Shown here: one piece after another, positions 25,080 to 31,546 of the stretch | Position numbering within the stretch: position 1 is the stretch's first letter | How the letters are laid out: the number at the start of each line of letters is the position of its first letter | NCBI GenBank assembly: GCA_022772725.1 | Contig: JALEZT010000015.1 | Coordinates: 1-32,068, forward strand | Direction: 5' to 3' | DNA from: Eubacterium sp. | Lineage (GTDB): Bacteria > Bacillota > Clostridia > Oscillospirales > Acutalibacteraceae | DNA length: 32,068 nucleotides | Made by a program: the position numbers and the translations under genes | The notes under the pieces: model-generated | Told to the model about the DNA's origin: nothing | What the model saw: the letters and a program-made list of their open reading frames with translations, nothing else | The model's database searches: none

Positions 25080-26130
25080 TGAAATTCTTGAAAAAATGAA
25101 GCTTGCCTTCTTTAACGAAAGTGGGCAAAGCATAAAAAATATGTCTGACCTTGAACTGCGGTTTAAAGCGGCGGCAACGGAAATATATTCTGCCTATGCA
25201 AACGCGGATTTTGTTTTAAGGCAGGCATTTGCGCAAACGGCAACGGGCGAATATCTTGATATGCACGCGCAGTTAAGAGGCATTGAAAGAAAGAAGAGCG
25301 CAAGGGCGCACGGCGCGTTAACCTTTTTCGTTTCCGAGCCTCTTGAAGAGCAGATAATTATTCCTGCGGGAACAATCTGCTCCAACGAAGGCAATCCGCA
25401 GATACAGTTTGAAACAGACGCACAGGCAACCCTGCCGGCAGGCGAATTATCCTGCACGGTTGCGGCAACGGCGGTTACACACGGAAGAGAATTTAATCTT
25501 TCGCAGGGCGAGGTTACGGTTATGGTTAATCCGCCCGAATACATTGAGGGCGTTATAAACGATACGGCATTTACGGGCGGCTGTGATGACGAGAGCGACT
25601 CCTCACTGCGCGAGCGCATTATATCGTCTTACAGTGTTACTTCAAACGCCGTAAACAAGAAATCAGCCGAGGAGCTTGTTATGACGCTTGACGAGGTTAG
25701 GGACTGCAACATTTCACTTGATGAAAGCTCAGCTCTTACCGTTTGCGTTAAAACGGCTGACGATAATGTTTCGCAGGAGCTTTGCGACGAAATAACAAAC
25801 CTTTTGGGCTTTGCGGCATTATGCGGAGTTGAGATAAACTCCGTGCCTGCTTCAAAGGTTGATTTTTCGATACGCGCGGCAGTTAAAATCAAACGCGGCT
25901 ACAACAGAGAAGCACTTGAAGCAGAGCTTCTTGAAAAAATCAGGGAGGCTTGCTCGCAGGAAAAAATCGGCAAAAGCATTAAAGCCTCCGAAATCACTCC
26001 TGCACTTTACGGCACGCAGGGAGCAGAGCTTATTGAGCTTGCTCTTTCGCCGGGCGCAGAGGGAGTTGCCGCCTGCGGCGCAAGGGAATATCTTGTTTTA
26101 ACAGACGCAAGGGTGGATTTTTATGAATAA
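25057..26130 (+). CDS. baseplate J family protein (gpJ/XkdT-like)
   Basis: The 357-residue protein begins at a TTG 6 nt after AAGGAGG (another TTG 3 nt upstream is too close). The gp6/J signature is clear: DFVLRQAFAQTATGEYLDMHAQLRGIERK near residues 48-76, a beta-rich middle, and DTAFTGGCDDESDSSLRERI around 168-187, the hallmark GG-x-D-x-E-S-D-x-x-L-R-x-R segment. A C-terminal ferredoxin-like domain follows. J forms the ring of baseplate wedges around the hub. Length is close to XkdT of PBSX (about 350). It overlaps both neighbours, consistent with tight coupling. Confidence 0.9.
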   Translation: MNLSITYNEILEKMKLAFFNESGQSIKNMSDLELRFKAAATEIYSAYANADFVLRQAFAQTATGEYLDMHAQLRGIERKKSARAHGALTFFVSEPLEEQIIIPAGTICSNEGNPQIQFETDAQATLPAGELSCTVAATAVTHGREFNLSQGEVTVMVNPPEYIEGVINDTAFTGGCDDESDSSLRERIISSYSVTSNAVNKKSAEELVMTLDEVRDCNISLDESSALTVCVKTADDNVSQELCDEITNLLGFAALCGVEINSVPASKVDFSIRAAVKIKRGYNREALEAELLEKIREACSQEKIGKSIKASEITPALYGTQGAELIELALSPGAEGVAACGAREYLVLTDARVDFYE

Positions 26131-26677
26131 CAAAATCTTTTCAAGGCTTTGTGCGCTTATGGAAAAACTTGGCTTTTCCGCCGAGGACAAAGGAATAACG
26201 CGCGGAGAAATAGCAGGCTATGCCGAGGGAATTTCCTTTGCGGATGAAATGCTTTCTCAAACGCTGAATGAAATTTTTATTTCAACTATGAGCGGCTTCG
26301 GAATTGAACGCCTTTGCGATTTGCTTAACATTGAAAGAAAAGATGCAGACGAGGAAACAAGGCAGGCAATTCTAAAAAAAGCGGCTCAGGGCAGTCATCA
26401 AATTTCCGTTAGAGAATACAACGAAGCAATGGCGCAAATGGATTTTTACAGCGAAACGCAAACAGACGACGGAATAGCATATAAAATCTCGCCCGTTACA
26501 AAGGAAAACCTTGCGGCGCTCGGCGAATTTATTGAAAACTATTTCCCCGTTTACAGAAAAGCGGTTTATGACGGAAACGGTGCAGACTGGGATTTCTTGG
26601 AGTCGCTTAATTTTTACTGGTATGAAATTGATGCGTCGGGCTTTTCGTTTGATATATTTGAATCCATTGAGGCTTAA
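26123..26677 (+). CDS. gpI/XkdU-like baseplate wedge protein (DUF2313 type)
   Basis: The 184-residue protein overlaps gpJ by 8 nt. It has the helical N-terminus followed by ISTMSGFGIERLCDLLNI and ETRQAILKKAAQGS, then an alpha/beta C-terminal half (NLAALGEFIENYFPVYRK) as in XkdU/P2 gpI proteins. These link gpJ with the tail fibre. The aromatic C-terminus (NFYWYEIDASGFSFDIFE) could be the fibre contact (inference). Assignment is by order and general pattern. Confidence 0.65.
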   Translation: MNNKIFSRLCALMEKLGFSAEDKGITRGEIAGYAEGISFADEMLSQTLNEIFISTMSGFGIERLCDLLNIERKDADEETRQAILKKAAQGSHQISVREYNEAMAQMDFYSETQTDDGIAYKISPVTKENLAALGEFIENYFPVYRKAVYDGNGADWDFLESLNFYWYEIDASGFSFDIFESIEA

Positions 26678-26694
26678 TGCTTTTCATTGGATAA

Positions 26695-26727
26695 AGCCGG
26701 CAGTCCGCTCCGGCTGAAACGGCGGAC
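26695..26727 (+). promoter_or_regulatory. possible H-type pseudoknot abutting the fibre gene's ribosome-binding site
   Basis: AGCCGG (26695-26700) pairs with CCGGCT (26710-26715), and GTCCGC (26703-26708) pairs with GCGGAC (26722-26727). The two stems interleave with loops of 2, 1 and 6 nt, the geometry of a compact H-type pseudoknot; otherwise they are alternative hairpins. The GGAAAGG Shine-Dalgarno segment begins at 26728, so the structure could control access to it. Confidence 0.5.
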
Positions 26728-26745
26728 GGAAAGGTTAAGATTTTT

Positions 26746-27222
26746 ATGAGTTCAACAAACAAAACAACTTATTTGGGCTTGAACAGCTGGCTTGGCACCG
26801 ACAAGCCGCAGAGAGCCGATTTTAACACAGACAACGAGCTTATTGACACGGCTATCGGCGAGCATTTTGAAGATGAAACGCGCCATATTACAGGCGAGGA
26901 AAGAGACACCTGGAACTCTCCCTATTTTATCGGAACTTATTTCGGAAACGGAGAAACACCGCGCACAATAACAACAAAATGCCCGTTTGAGCCGTCAATT
27001 GTTATTGTTTTTGCAAACAGCTTTACGCCGACCGTTACGAGCTTTTCCGCTTCAACGGTTAGGCATTATTTCGGCTTTGCAACAAAAAGAGGCTCAACCA
27101 TGGATTTTTCCTTTGACAAGAAAAATCTTATTATCAAGAGCACAACAGACGGAACAAACGGAAACGAATATGTTATGCTCAATCAAATCGGAAAAACTTA
27201 TATTTACATTATGATAAGATAA
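26746..27222 (+). CDS. small tail-fibre/receptor-binding-like protein
   Basis: The 158-residue protein opens with TTYLGLNSWLGTDKPQRADFN and TDNELID, an N-terminal pattern common in Firmicutes tail-fibre proteins that attaches to the baseplate. The rest is predicted mostly beta: an EERDTWNSPYFIGTYFGNG stretch, then a globular domain ending in IGKTYIYIMIR. It is short for a fibre, which usually has several hundred residues, and would make a stubby receptor-binding tip. It is last in the cluster, separated from gpI by 68 nt with a possible pseudoknot, and followed by a terminator. The family is inferred from the N-terminus and location; the ligand is unknown. Confidence 0.65.
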   Translation: MSSTNKTTYLGLNSWLGTDKPQRADFNTDNELIDTAIGEHFEDETRHITGEERDTWNSPYFIGTYFGNGETPRTITTKCPFEPSIVIVFANSFTPTVTSFSASTVRHYFGFATKRGSTMDFSFDKKNLIIKSTTDGTNGNEYVMLNQIGKTYIYIMIR

Positions 27223-27235
27223 TCCGATATAATAA

Positions 27236-27273
27236 AAAATGCTTCGGAGGCTTTGTGCTTCCGAAGCATTTTT
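27236..27273. terminator. bidirectional terminator closing the phage-like cluster
   Basis: AAAATGCTTCGGA pairs with TCCGAAGCATTTT, extended by GGC/GCT pairing around a small loop, with A-run and T-run flanks. It ends the fibre transcript (+) and the opposing peptidase transcript (-). Confidence 0.9.
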
Positions 27274-27288
27274 GTTTATGTAATTATA

Positions 27289-28551
27289 TTATTCGCAAAC
27301 GCCCTCACAGCCGTTTTTATCAAACATACAAAGGGCTTCAATCATAATGTTTATACCTGCTTCAATTGCATCCTCGCGAAGATTTTCGGGATTATCGAGG
27401 CGGGTGTGATAATATCTCGGCGGAGCCGGATCCATTGCGGCAAAGCCTGTTGCGGGGATACCTCTTTGAGTAAACGCCGCAGCGTCGCAGCCGCCGATAT
27501 AAATTGATTCGTATTTAACATCAAAGCCGCAGTTTGCGCAGGCGTCGTGCATAAGCTCCTTAACGCCCTTATGATGTTGAAGCGTGCCGGAGAGGTCTCT
27601 GTCGTAAACCGCCATTGTTTCAAGATCGCGGAAGGTATCCATGGCAACAACGATAGTTGGAGTTTTTTTCATTTCCTCCTCGTGAGCCTTTGCATAAGCC
27701 TTTGCGCCTCTTAAACCTGCTTCCTCAGAGCCCGAGCAAATCATAACAACCTCGGTGTTTTCAAAGCGAACCTTTGCCTCGTCAAGAGCCTTTATTGCCG
27801 CCATTCCAACATAACAGCCCGAAAGATTATCCGAAGCACCGGGAACTGATTTGGTCCAGCTTTGGAAGAAAAGGAATGCAAATTCAAACGGAATGAAAAC
27901 GCAGGAAACAACAAATAATGCTATAAAGAACCATCTTGCGCTTTCGATATTCACAGCGGCTGTGCCCTTGCCGACAATAATGCAAACAAGCGCAAAAACC
28001 GTTTGAACAACAAGGCCGACAACTGCGGGAATTTCAACAAAAAGCTTTGCCTGCAAGCCGCCGATTAAGTAATTAAGAGTCCATTCAAACTGCGAATCCG
28101 AATGGCCTATCATAATAAATCTTTTTTTGATTTCGCCTGTTGGCTTTCTTGAAGCAATCATATTGTGGGAGATTTGCTTTGGGAAAAGAAAATCATCAAA
28201 CTGCTTATACATAAGAAATTCAAAAACAAGCGGAACAAACGCCAAAACGCAAAGCACAAGCGCCGCAATGGGACTTGCAAACCAGTTTATGAAAACGCTT
28301 GCAATACCGCAGGCAACCGTGAACGGAATAAAGCCCATAAAGCCCTGACGGTGAATTTCAAATTCTTCAATATCAGTTTTTTCGCAATAGTTTTTCATAT
28401 CCTTTTGGAACCACTGCTGAGCGCGAAGCTCCTCGGGAGAGCCCGGCTTACGAGGGCCTATTCTTTTGCAAACCTTTGTTATGCCCTTCATTGCATATTC
28501 GGTTTGACGCTTAATGTCATAATCATTGCTGTATTCAAGTGCAACCTTCAT
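27289..28551 (-). CDS. membrane-embedded M28-family metallopeptidase
   Basis: The start at 28551 is preferred since GGAAAGG lies 8 nt upstream; the in-frame ATG at 28599 has no ribosome-binding site. This gives 420 residues. The M28 zinc ligands are seen as GHSDSQ (His and Asp), GASDNLSG (bridging Asp), GSEEAGLRG (catalytic Glu and ligand Glu), VAMDTF, and YYHTRLDNPENL (last His). Hydrophobic helices are inserted at two places: a pair before the first ligand (around FIPFTVACGIASVFINW and IAALVLCVLAFVPLVF) and a pair or more between it and GASDNLSG. The active site should face one side of the membrane, probably the cytoplasm given no signal peptide. Substrate is unknown. M28 enzymes are usually soluble, so the inserted helices are unusual. 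Confidence 0.82.
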   Translation of the reverse strand: MKVALEYSNDYDIKRQTEYAMKGITKVCKRIGPRKPGSPEELRAQQWFQKDMKNYCEKTDIEEFEIHRQGFMGFIPFTVACGIASVFINWFASPIAALVLCVLAFVPLVFEFLMYKQFDDFLFPKQISHNMIASRKPTGEIKKRFIMIGHSDSQFEWTLNYLIGGLQAKLFVEIPAVVGLVVQTVFALVCIIVGKGTAAVNIESARWFFIALFVVSCVFIPFEFAFLFFQSWTKSVPGASDNLSGCYVGMAAIKALDEAKVRFENTEVVMICSGSEEAGLRGAKAYAKAHEEEMKKTPTIVVAMDTFRDLETMAVYDRDLSGTLQHHKGVKELMHDACANCGFDVKYESIYIGGCDAAAFTQRGIPATGFAAMDPAPPRYYHTRLDNPENLREDAIEAGINIMIEALCMFDKNGCEGVCE

Positions 28552-28617
28552 ATTCTTCGCCTTTCCGCACGCAAAAGCAATTGAGCCCTTGCCTGCCATA
28601 TATAATTATTATAATTT

Positions 28618-28646
28618 ATTTTATCATAATATTACTGATTTTACAA
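28618..28646 (-). promoter_or_regulatory. promoter of the M28 peptidase gene
   Basis: On the reverse strand TTGTAA (28646-28641), a 17-nt spacer and TAAAAT (28623-28618) lie upstream. Transcription would begin about 12 nt before the ATG at 28599, leaving that ATG nearly leaderless and supporting the later start at 28551. Confidence 0.65.
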
Positions 28647-28675
28647 GAATTGTATCTAAATTTTACAAAATGCAA

Positions 28676-29914
28676 TCAGTCTAAATGATGAATGAAAACG
28701 CCCGAAAGAAGCTTTGGCTCAAACCATGTTGATTTCGGTGGCATAATCAGCCCTGCATCTGCAATATCCATTAAATCCTTAACGGTTGTGGGGAACATTG
28801 AAAAAGCAAGCTTCATATCAGTTGCCGTGCGCCTTTCAAGCTCTTCAAGACCTCTTATTCCGCCGATAAAATCAATGCGCTCATCATTCTTTGGATTTTC
28901 AATTCCCAAAACGGGAGCAAGCAGATTATCCTGCAAAACGGAAACATCAAGCCTTTTAACCGGGTCGCCTTCATCAATAAATTCCTTTTTTGCTTCAAGG
29001 CGATACCACTGACTGCCGATAAGCATACCGAAGGTGTGCCTTTTATCCGGCTTAACCCTTTGAGCAGATTTTTCAACATTAAAGCATTTTGAAATTTCGC
29101 TGATAAATTCCTCTTCGCTTTTGCCGTTTAAATCCTTAACAACACGGTTATAATCCATAATTTCAAGGTCGCAATCGGGAAAAGCAACGGCAAGAAAGAA
29201 ATTGAATTCCTCGCTTCCGTTATAATTCGGATTTTGCTCACGCCTCATCTGACCTACTCTAACGGCGGATTCGCATCTGTGGTGCCCGTCTGCAATATAA
29301 AACGCGCCTGCTTCGGCAAAAAGCTCCGAAAGGCGGGAGATGATTTTTTCATCATCAACCACCCAAACAAGCTGCCTAACTCCGCCAGACACAAAATCAT
29401 AAACGCTTTCGCAATTCTTTGTATATTCCTCTGTTATTTTGCAGATTTCGTCATTTTTTCTGTAAGTTAAAAAGATGGGTCCCGTGTTTGCATTAGTTAT
29501 ATTAACATGATTAATACGGTCGCGTTCCTTCTTTTCAAGTGTTTTTTCGTGCTTTTTGATATTGCCGTTCATATAATCGTCTATTGAGGCACAGCCTGCA
29601 ATACCCGTTTGCGCTCTGCCGTTCATTATTTGGCGGTAAATATAAAAGCACGGCTTTGAATCCTGAACAAGTGCTCCGCTTTTTTCGAGTGCTTCAAGAT
29701 TTTCCTTTGCTTTTTGATAAATTTGCTCAGAGTACTGGTCTGTTCCGACGGGGAAATCAACCTCTGCCCTATCCGTGTGCATAAACGAAAGCGGCTTGCC
29801 CTTAACATATTCGCGAGCCTCCGCGCTGCTCATAACATCATACGGAAGCGCAGGTATATCCGCCTGATGCTCTTTACTTGGTCTGAATGCTTTAAATGCC
29901 CTGAAAACTGCCAT
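28676..29914 (-). CDS. DUF1015 family protein (ParB/SerK-like nucleotide-binding fold)
   Basis: The 412-residue protein has the DUF1015 landmarks: N-terminal RPSKEHQADIPALPYDVMSS (abridged family start), a FMHTDRAEVDFP segment, KKHEKTLEKKERDR, ANTGPIFLTYRK and the ADGHHRCESAVR motif near residue 210. The family is distantly related to ParB/SerK proteins that use the same core for nucleotide-dependent reactions, and often lies near serine-synthesis genes, so a small-molecule kinase role is suspected, not shown. Here it overlaps coaX by one nucleotide (TAATG) on the same strand, so the two are cotranslated. Function should be called unknown. Confidence 0.85.
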   Translation of the reverse strand: MAVFRAFKAFRPSKEHQADIPALPYDVMSSAEAREYVKGKPLSFMHTDRAEVDFPVGTDQYSEQIYQKAKENLEALEKSGALVQDSKPCFYIYRQIMNGRAQTGIAGCASIDDYMNGNIKKHEKTLEKKERDRINHVNITNANTGPIFLTYRKNDEICKITEEYTKNCESVYDFVSGGVRQLVWVVDDEKIISRLSELFAEAGAFYIADGHHRCESAVRVGQMRREQNPNYNGSEEFNFFLAVAFPDCDLEIMDYNRVVKDLNGKSEEEFISEISKCFNVEKSAQRVKPDKRHTFGMLIGSQWYRLEAKKEFIDEGDPVKRLDVSVLQDNLLAPVLGIENPKNDERIDFIGGIRGLEELERRTATDMKLAFSMFPTTVKDLMDIADAGLIMPPKSTWFEPKLLSGVFIHHLD

Positions 29915-30684
29915 TACTTTTTCTGCTCCCTGTTTCTTTCATAAATTATACGCAAGCCGTCAAGCAAAAGATTTTCATCAACTATAACCTCTCGCCTAAC
30001 CGCCTTTGAGATTGCTTTTGAAAGGCCGCCCGTTAAAACTATTGTTGCCTTTTCGCCGAGCTCCTCCTCAAACCTTTCAGCCATACCCTCTATCATAGCC
30101 GCCGTGCCGATAACGGAGCCGCATTTCATTGCGTCTATCGTGTTTGCTCCGATAATTTTTGACGGTGCGGAAATATCAATATGGGGCAAAAGCGAGGTTG
30201 TGCTTGCAAGGGCATTGATAGCCGTTTTAACACCGCACATAATTGCTCCGCCGAGATGAGCACCCGTTTTATCCAAAACAGACGCCGTTGTTGCCGTTCC
30301 TATATCAAACAATATTGCGGGAAGCGGATATTTATTAATAACCGCAACATCGCCAACAACTATATCTGCACCCGTTTCTGCAGGGTTATCAAGCTTTATG
30401 TTAAGACCTGTTTTTATACCGGGGCCGACAACAAGCGAGTCCACGCCGCAAACGGTTTTTATGCTTTTTTTGAGTGTTCTTACGAGAGCGGGAACAACGC
30501 TTGAAATAATTGCGCCCTCAACAGAGGCTACACCGTATATTTCAAGGAAGGTTTTAAGCTTCATTGAATATTCAATTTCCGTTTCATGAGTGTTTGTTGC
30601 AAGCCTTCCCGAGCAGACAAGCCTTTCGCCGTCAAGCACGCCGAGAACAATATTTGTGTTGCCCACATCAACTGCAAGTATCAT
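29914..30684 (-). CDS. coaX: type III pantothenate kinase
   Basis: The 256-residue protein has the ASKHA-fold signatures of CoaX. AVDVGNTNIVLGV at the N-terminus is the phosphate-binding loop with catalytic Asp6. The pantothenate-binding segment is GPGIKTGLNIKLDNP followed by AETGADIV, and FDIGTATTASVLD is the second phosphate motif. It phosphorylates pantothenate in the first step of coenzyme A synthesis. Type III enzymes are not feedback-inhibited by CoA and need a monovalent cation. AAAGGCGG precedes the ATG. It is the first gene of an operon with the DUF1015 gene. Length is normal for the family. Confidence 0.95.
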   Translation of the reverse strand: MILAVDVGNTNIVLGVLDGERLVCSGRLATNTHETEIEYSMKLKTFLEIYGVASVEGAIISSVVPALVRTLKKSIKTVCGVDSLVVGPGIKTGLNIKLDNPAETGADIVVGDVAVINKYPLPAILFDIGTATTASVLDKTGAHLGGAIMCGVKTAINALASTTSLLPHIDISAPSKIIGANTIDAMKCGSVIGTAAMIEGMAERFEEELGEKATIVLTGGLSKAISKAVRREVIVDENLLLDGLRIIYERNREQKK

Positions 30685-30715
30685 ATATTAAACCGCCTTT
30701 CACATATTCTAAACT

Positions 30716-30744
30716 ATTATATTATAATTTGTTTTTAATGTAAA
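30716..30744 (-). promoter_or_regulatory. promoter of coaX operon
   Basis: On the reverse strand TTTACA (30744-30739), a 17-nt spacer and consensus TATAAT (30721-30716) lie about 31 nt upstream of the coaX ATG. Confidence 0.75.
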
Positions 30745-30745
30745 G

Positions 30746-30787
30746 AAAAAACGCTTCGGAAGCAGCGAATTTCCAAAGCGTTTTTAT
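30746..30787. terminator. bidirectional terminator-like hairpin
   Basis: AAAAACGCTT pairs with AAGCGTTTTT, with an inner GGAA/TTCC pairing. It sits just outside the coaX promoter and would block transcription arriving from the repeat region or from the left. Confidence 0.75.
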
Positions 30788-30833
30788 ACTAAATCTAATC
30801 AAGAGTGTATCTGCCTGTTGATTTATCCGTTAT

Positions 30834-30899
30834 GGAACGCCGAGACGGCGTTCCTTGAAAGGTTTGATTGATTTTTGGAGTGTCGAGGTCGCCACTCCC
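30834..30899. repeat. composite palindromic repeat, short form
   Basis: A 9-bp hairpin (GGAACGCCG/CGGCGTTCC, 30834-30854) is followed by TTGATTGATTTTT and then GGAGTGTCGAGG...CCACTCCC (30877-30899), whose ends also pair. The same composite recurs at 31407-31533 with 62 extra bases inside the second unit. Confidence 0.85.
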
Positions 30900-30937
30900 T
30901 ACAAAAAATATCATTTAGGTTTTTATACACCCCGTAG

Positions 30938-30959
30938 GGAACGCCGTCCTCGGCGTTCC
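30938..30959. repeat. palindromic unit (GGAACGCCG arms, TCCT loop)
   Basis: The arms match those of the 30834 hairpin but with a TCCT loop. CCGTA precedes it, a flank shared with other units in the cluster. Confidence 0.8.
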
Positions 30960-30968
30960 GTAAAAAAC

Positions 30969-30990
30969 GGGTCGGCGTGGAAACCGACCC
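30969..30990. repeat. palindromic unit (GGGTCGG/CCGACCC)
   Basis: A 7-bp stem with an 8-nt loop is followed by CCTAC, the complement of the GTAGG flank seen in other units. Confidence 0.75.
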
Positions 30991-31026
30991 CTACAAAATA
31001 TCATTAAGGTTTCATATTCCCCGTAG

Positions 31027-31107
31027 GGCAGGGGGTTATTCCCCTGTTAGGGGAAATGTCTGCGAAGCAGACAAAAGGGTCTGCCGAATCGCAGATTTGC
31101 TCCTGCC
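31027..31107. repeat. long composite hairpin with nested stems
   Basis: Outer arms GGCAGG (31027) and CCTGCC (31102) enclose CCCCT/AGGGG (31041-31053), GTCTGC/GCAGAC (31058-31072) and CTGC/GCAG (31081-31094). It is preceded by CCGTAG. Short frames in it lack ribosome-binding sites and are not genes. Confidence 0.75.
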
Positions 31108-31114
31108 GAAAAAC

Positions 31115-31199
31115 GGAGTGTCGAGGGTGCGGGTGTCCGGTGGACACCTCTGCGTCAGCAGAAGCACCGACCGAATCGACAGGTGAGACCGCCACTCCC
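31115..31199. repeat. 85-bp repeat, copy 1 (long form)
   Basis: It runs from GGAGTGTCGAGG to CCGCCACTCCC and contains the internal stem GGTGTCC-GGT-GGACACC. It differs from the copy at 31449-31533 at only one position (GAATCG versus GAAACG). Confidence 0.9.
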
Positions 31200-31247
31200 A
31201 ACGAACATATATTTAAATTGTTATATAACCTAAATGCAACACCGTAG

Positions 31248-31266
31248 GGGAGAACTGTGTTCTCCC
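31248..31266. repeat. palindromic unit (GGGAGAA/TTCTCCC)
   Basis: A 7-bp stem with a CTGTG loop is preceded by CCGTAG. An alternative stem CCCG/CGGG follows (31264-31277). Confidence 0.75.
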
Positions 31267-31341
31267 GTTTAATCGGGATGGGCAACTGTATAGTGTAATA
31301 AGATAGTTTACAAAATGTGTAAGAACATAATTTACAAAAGC

Positions 31342-31360
31342 GGGCGAACGCAGTTCGCCC
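31342..31360. repeat. palindromic unit (GGGCGAA/TTCGCCC)
   Basis: A 7-bp stem with a CGCAG loop is followed by CCTACGG. It is the inverse orientation of the 31248 unit's flank. Confidence 0.75.
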
Positions 31361-31400
31361 CTACGGGATATTATTGTTTTTTTTGCGGTTGTAAAGCACA

Positions 31401-31430
31401 AAAAAAGGAACGCCGAGACGGCGTTCCTTT
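31401..31430 (-). terminator. palindromic repeat placed as terminator of the FnIII gene
   Basis: On the reverse strand a 12-bp stem AAAGGAACGCCG/CGGCGTTCCTTT is followed by a T-run (A's at 31401-31406). It lies downstream of the FnIII stop codon and has the same arms as the repeats at 30834 and 30938. Confidence 0.7.
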
Positions 31431-31448
31431 AAGGCTTGATTGATTTTT

Positions 31449-31533
31449 GGAGTGTCGAGGGTGCGGGTGTCCGGTGGACACCTCTGCGTCAGCAGAAGCA
31501 CCGACCGAAACGACAGGTGAGACCGCCACTCCC
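31449..31533. repeat. 85-bp repeat, copy 2 (long form)
   Basis: It matches 31115-31199 at 84 of 85 positions. Together with the hairpin at 31407-31427 and the same TTGATTGATTTTT spacer, it mirrors the short composite at 30834-30899. Confidence 0.9.
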
Positions 31534-31546
31534 TACAAAAAATGTT

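Larger units (their letters stand above)
16436..27222 (+). mobile_element. compact phage-derived morphogenesis cluster lacking tail tube, sheath and tape-measure genes
   Basis: All genes are on the + strand, mostly overlapping or separated by under 30 nt. They run terminase, portal, protease, decoration, capsid, connectors, then LysM/hub/spike/gp25/gpJ/gpI/fibre. There is no integrase, repressor, replication, holin or endolysin gene, and no direct repeat suggesting att sites was seen at the edges. Intrinsic terminators bound it at 16254-16284 and 27236-27273. Codon use looks like that of neighbouring genes. It may be a domesticated particle, a gene-transfer-agent-like locus, or a prophage remnant. 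Confidence 0.85.

Noticed and set aside
26695-26727. Known preQ1-type riboswitch
   Set aside because: Size and pseudoknot shape are similar, but the sequence lacks the A-rich tail and conserved core, so only an unnamed pseudoknot is proposed.
16285-27290. att-site direct repeats bounding the phage-like cluster
   Set aside because: Reading both flanks by eye gave no shared sequence long enough to propose integration borders; the cluster abuts ordinary terminators.
30977-31401. Several 60-90 residue open frames in the repeat region
   Set aside because: They lack ribosome-binding sites, lie entirely on palindromic repeats, and overlap on both strands.
30830-31535. CRISPR array
   Set aside because: The repeats are palindromic, differ in length, are irregularly spaced and have no uniform spacers.
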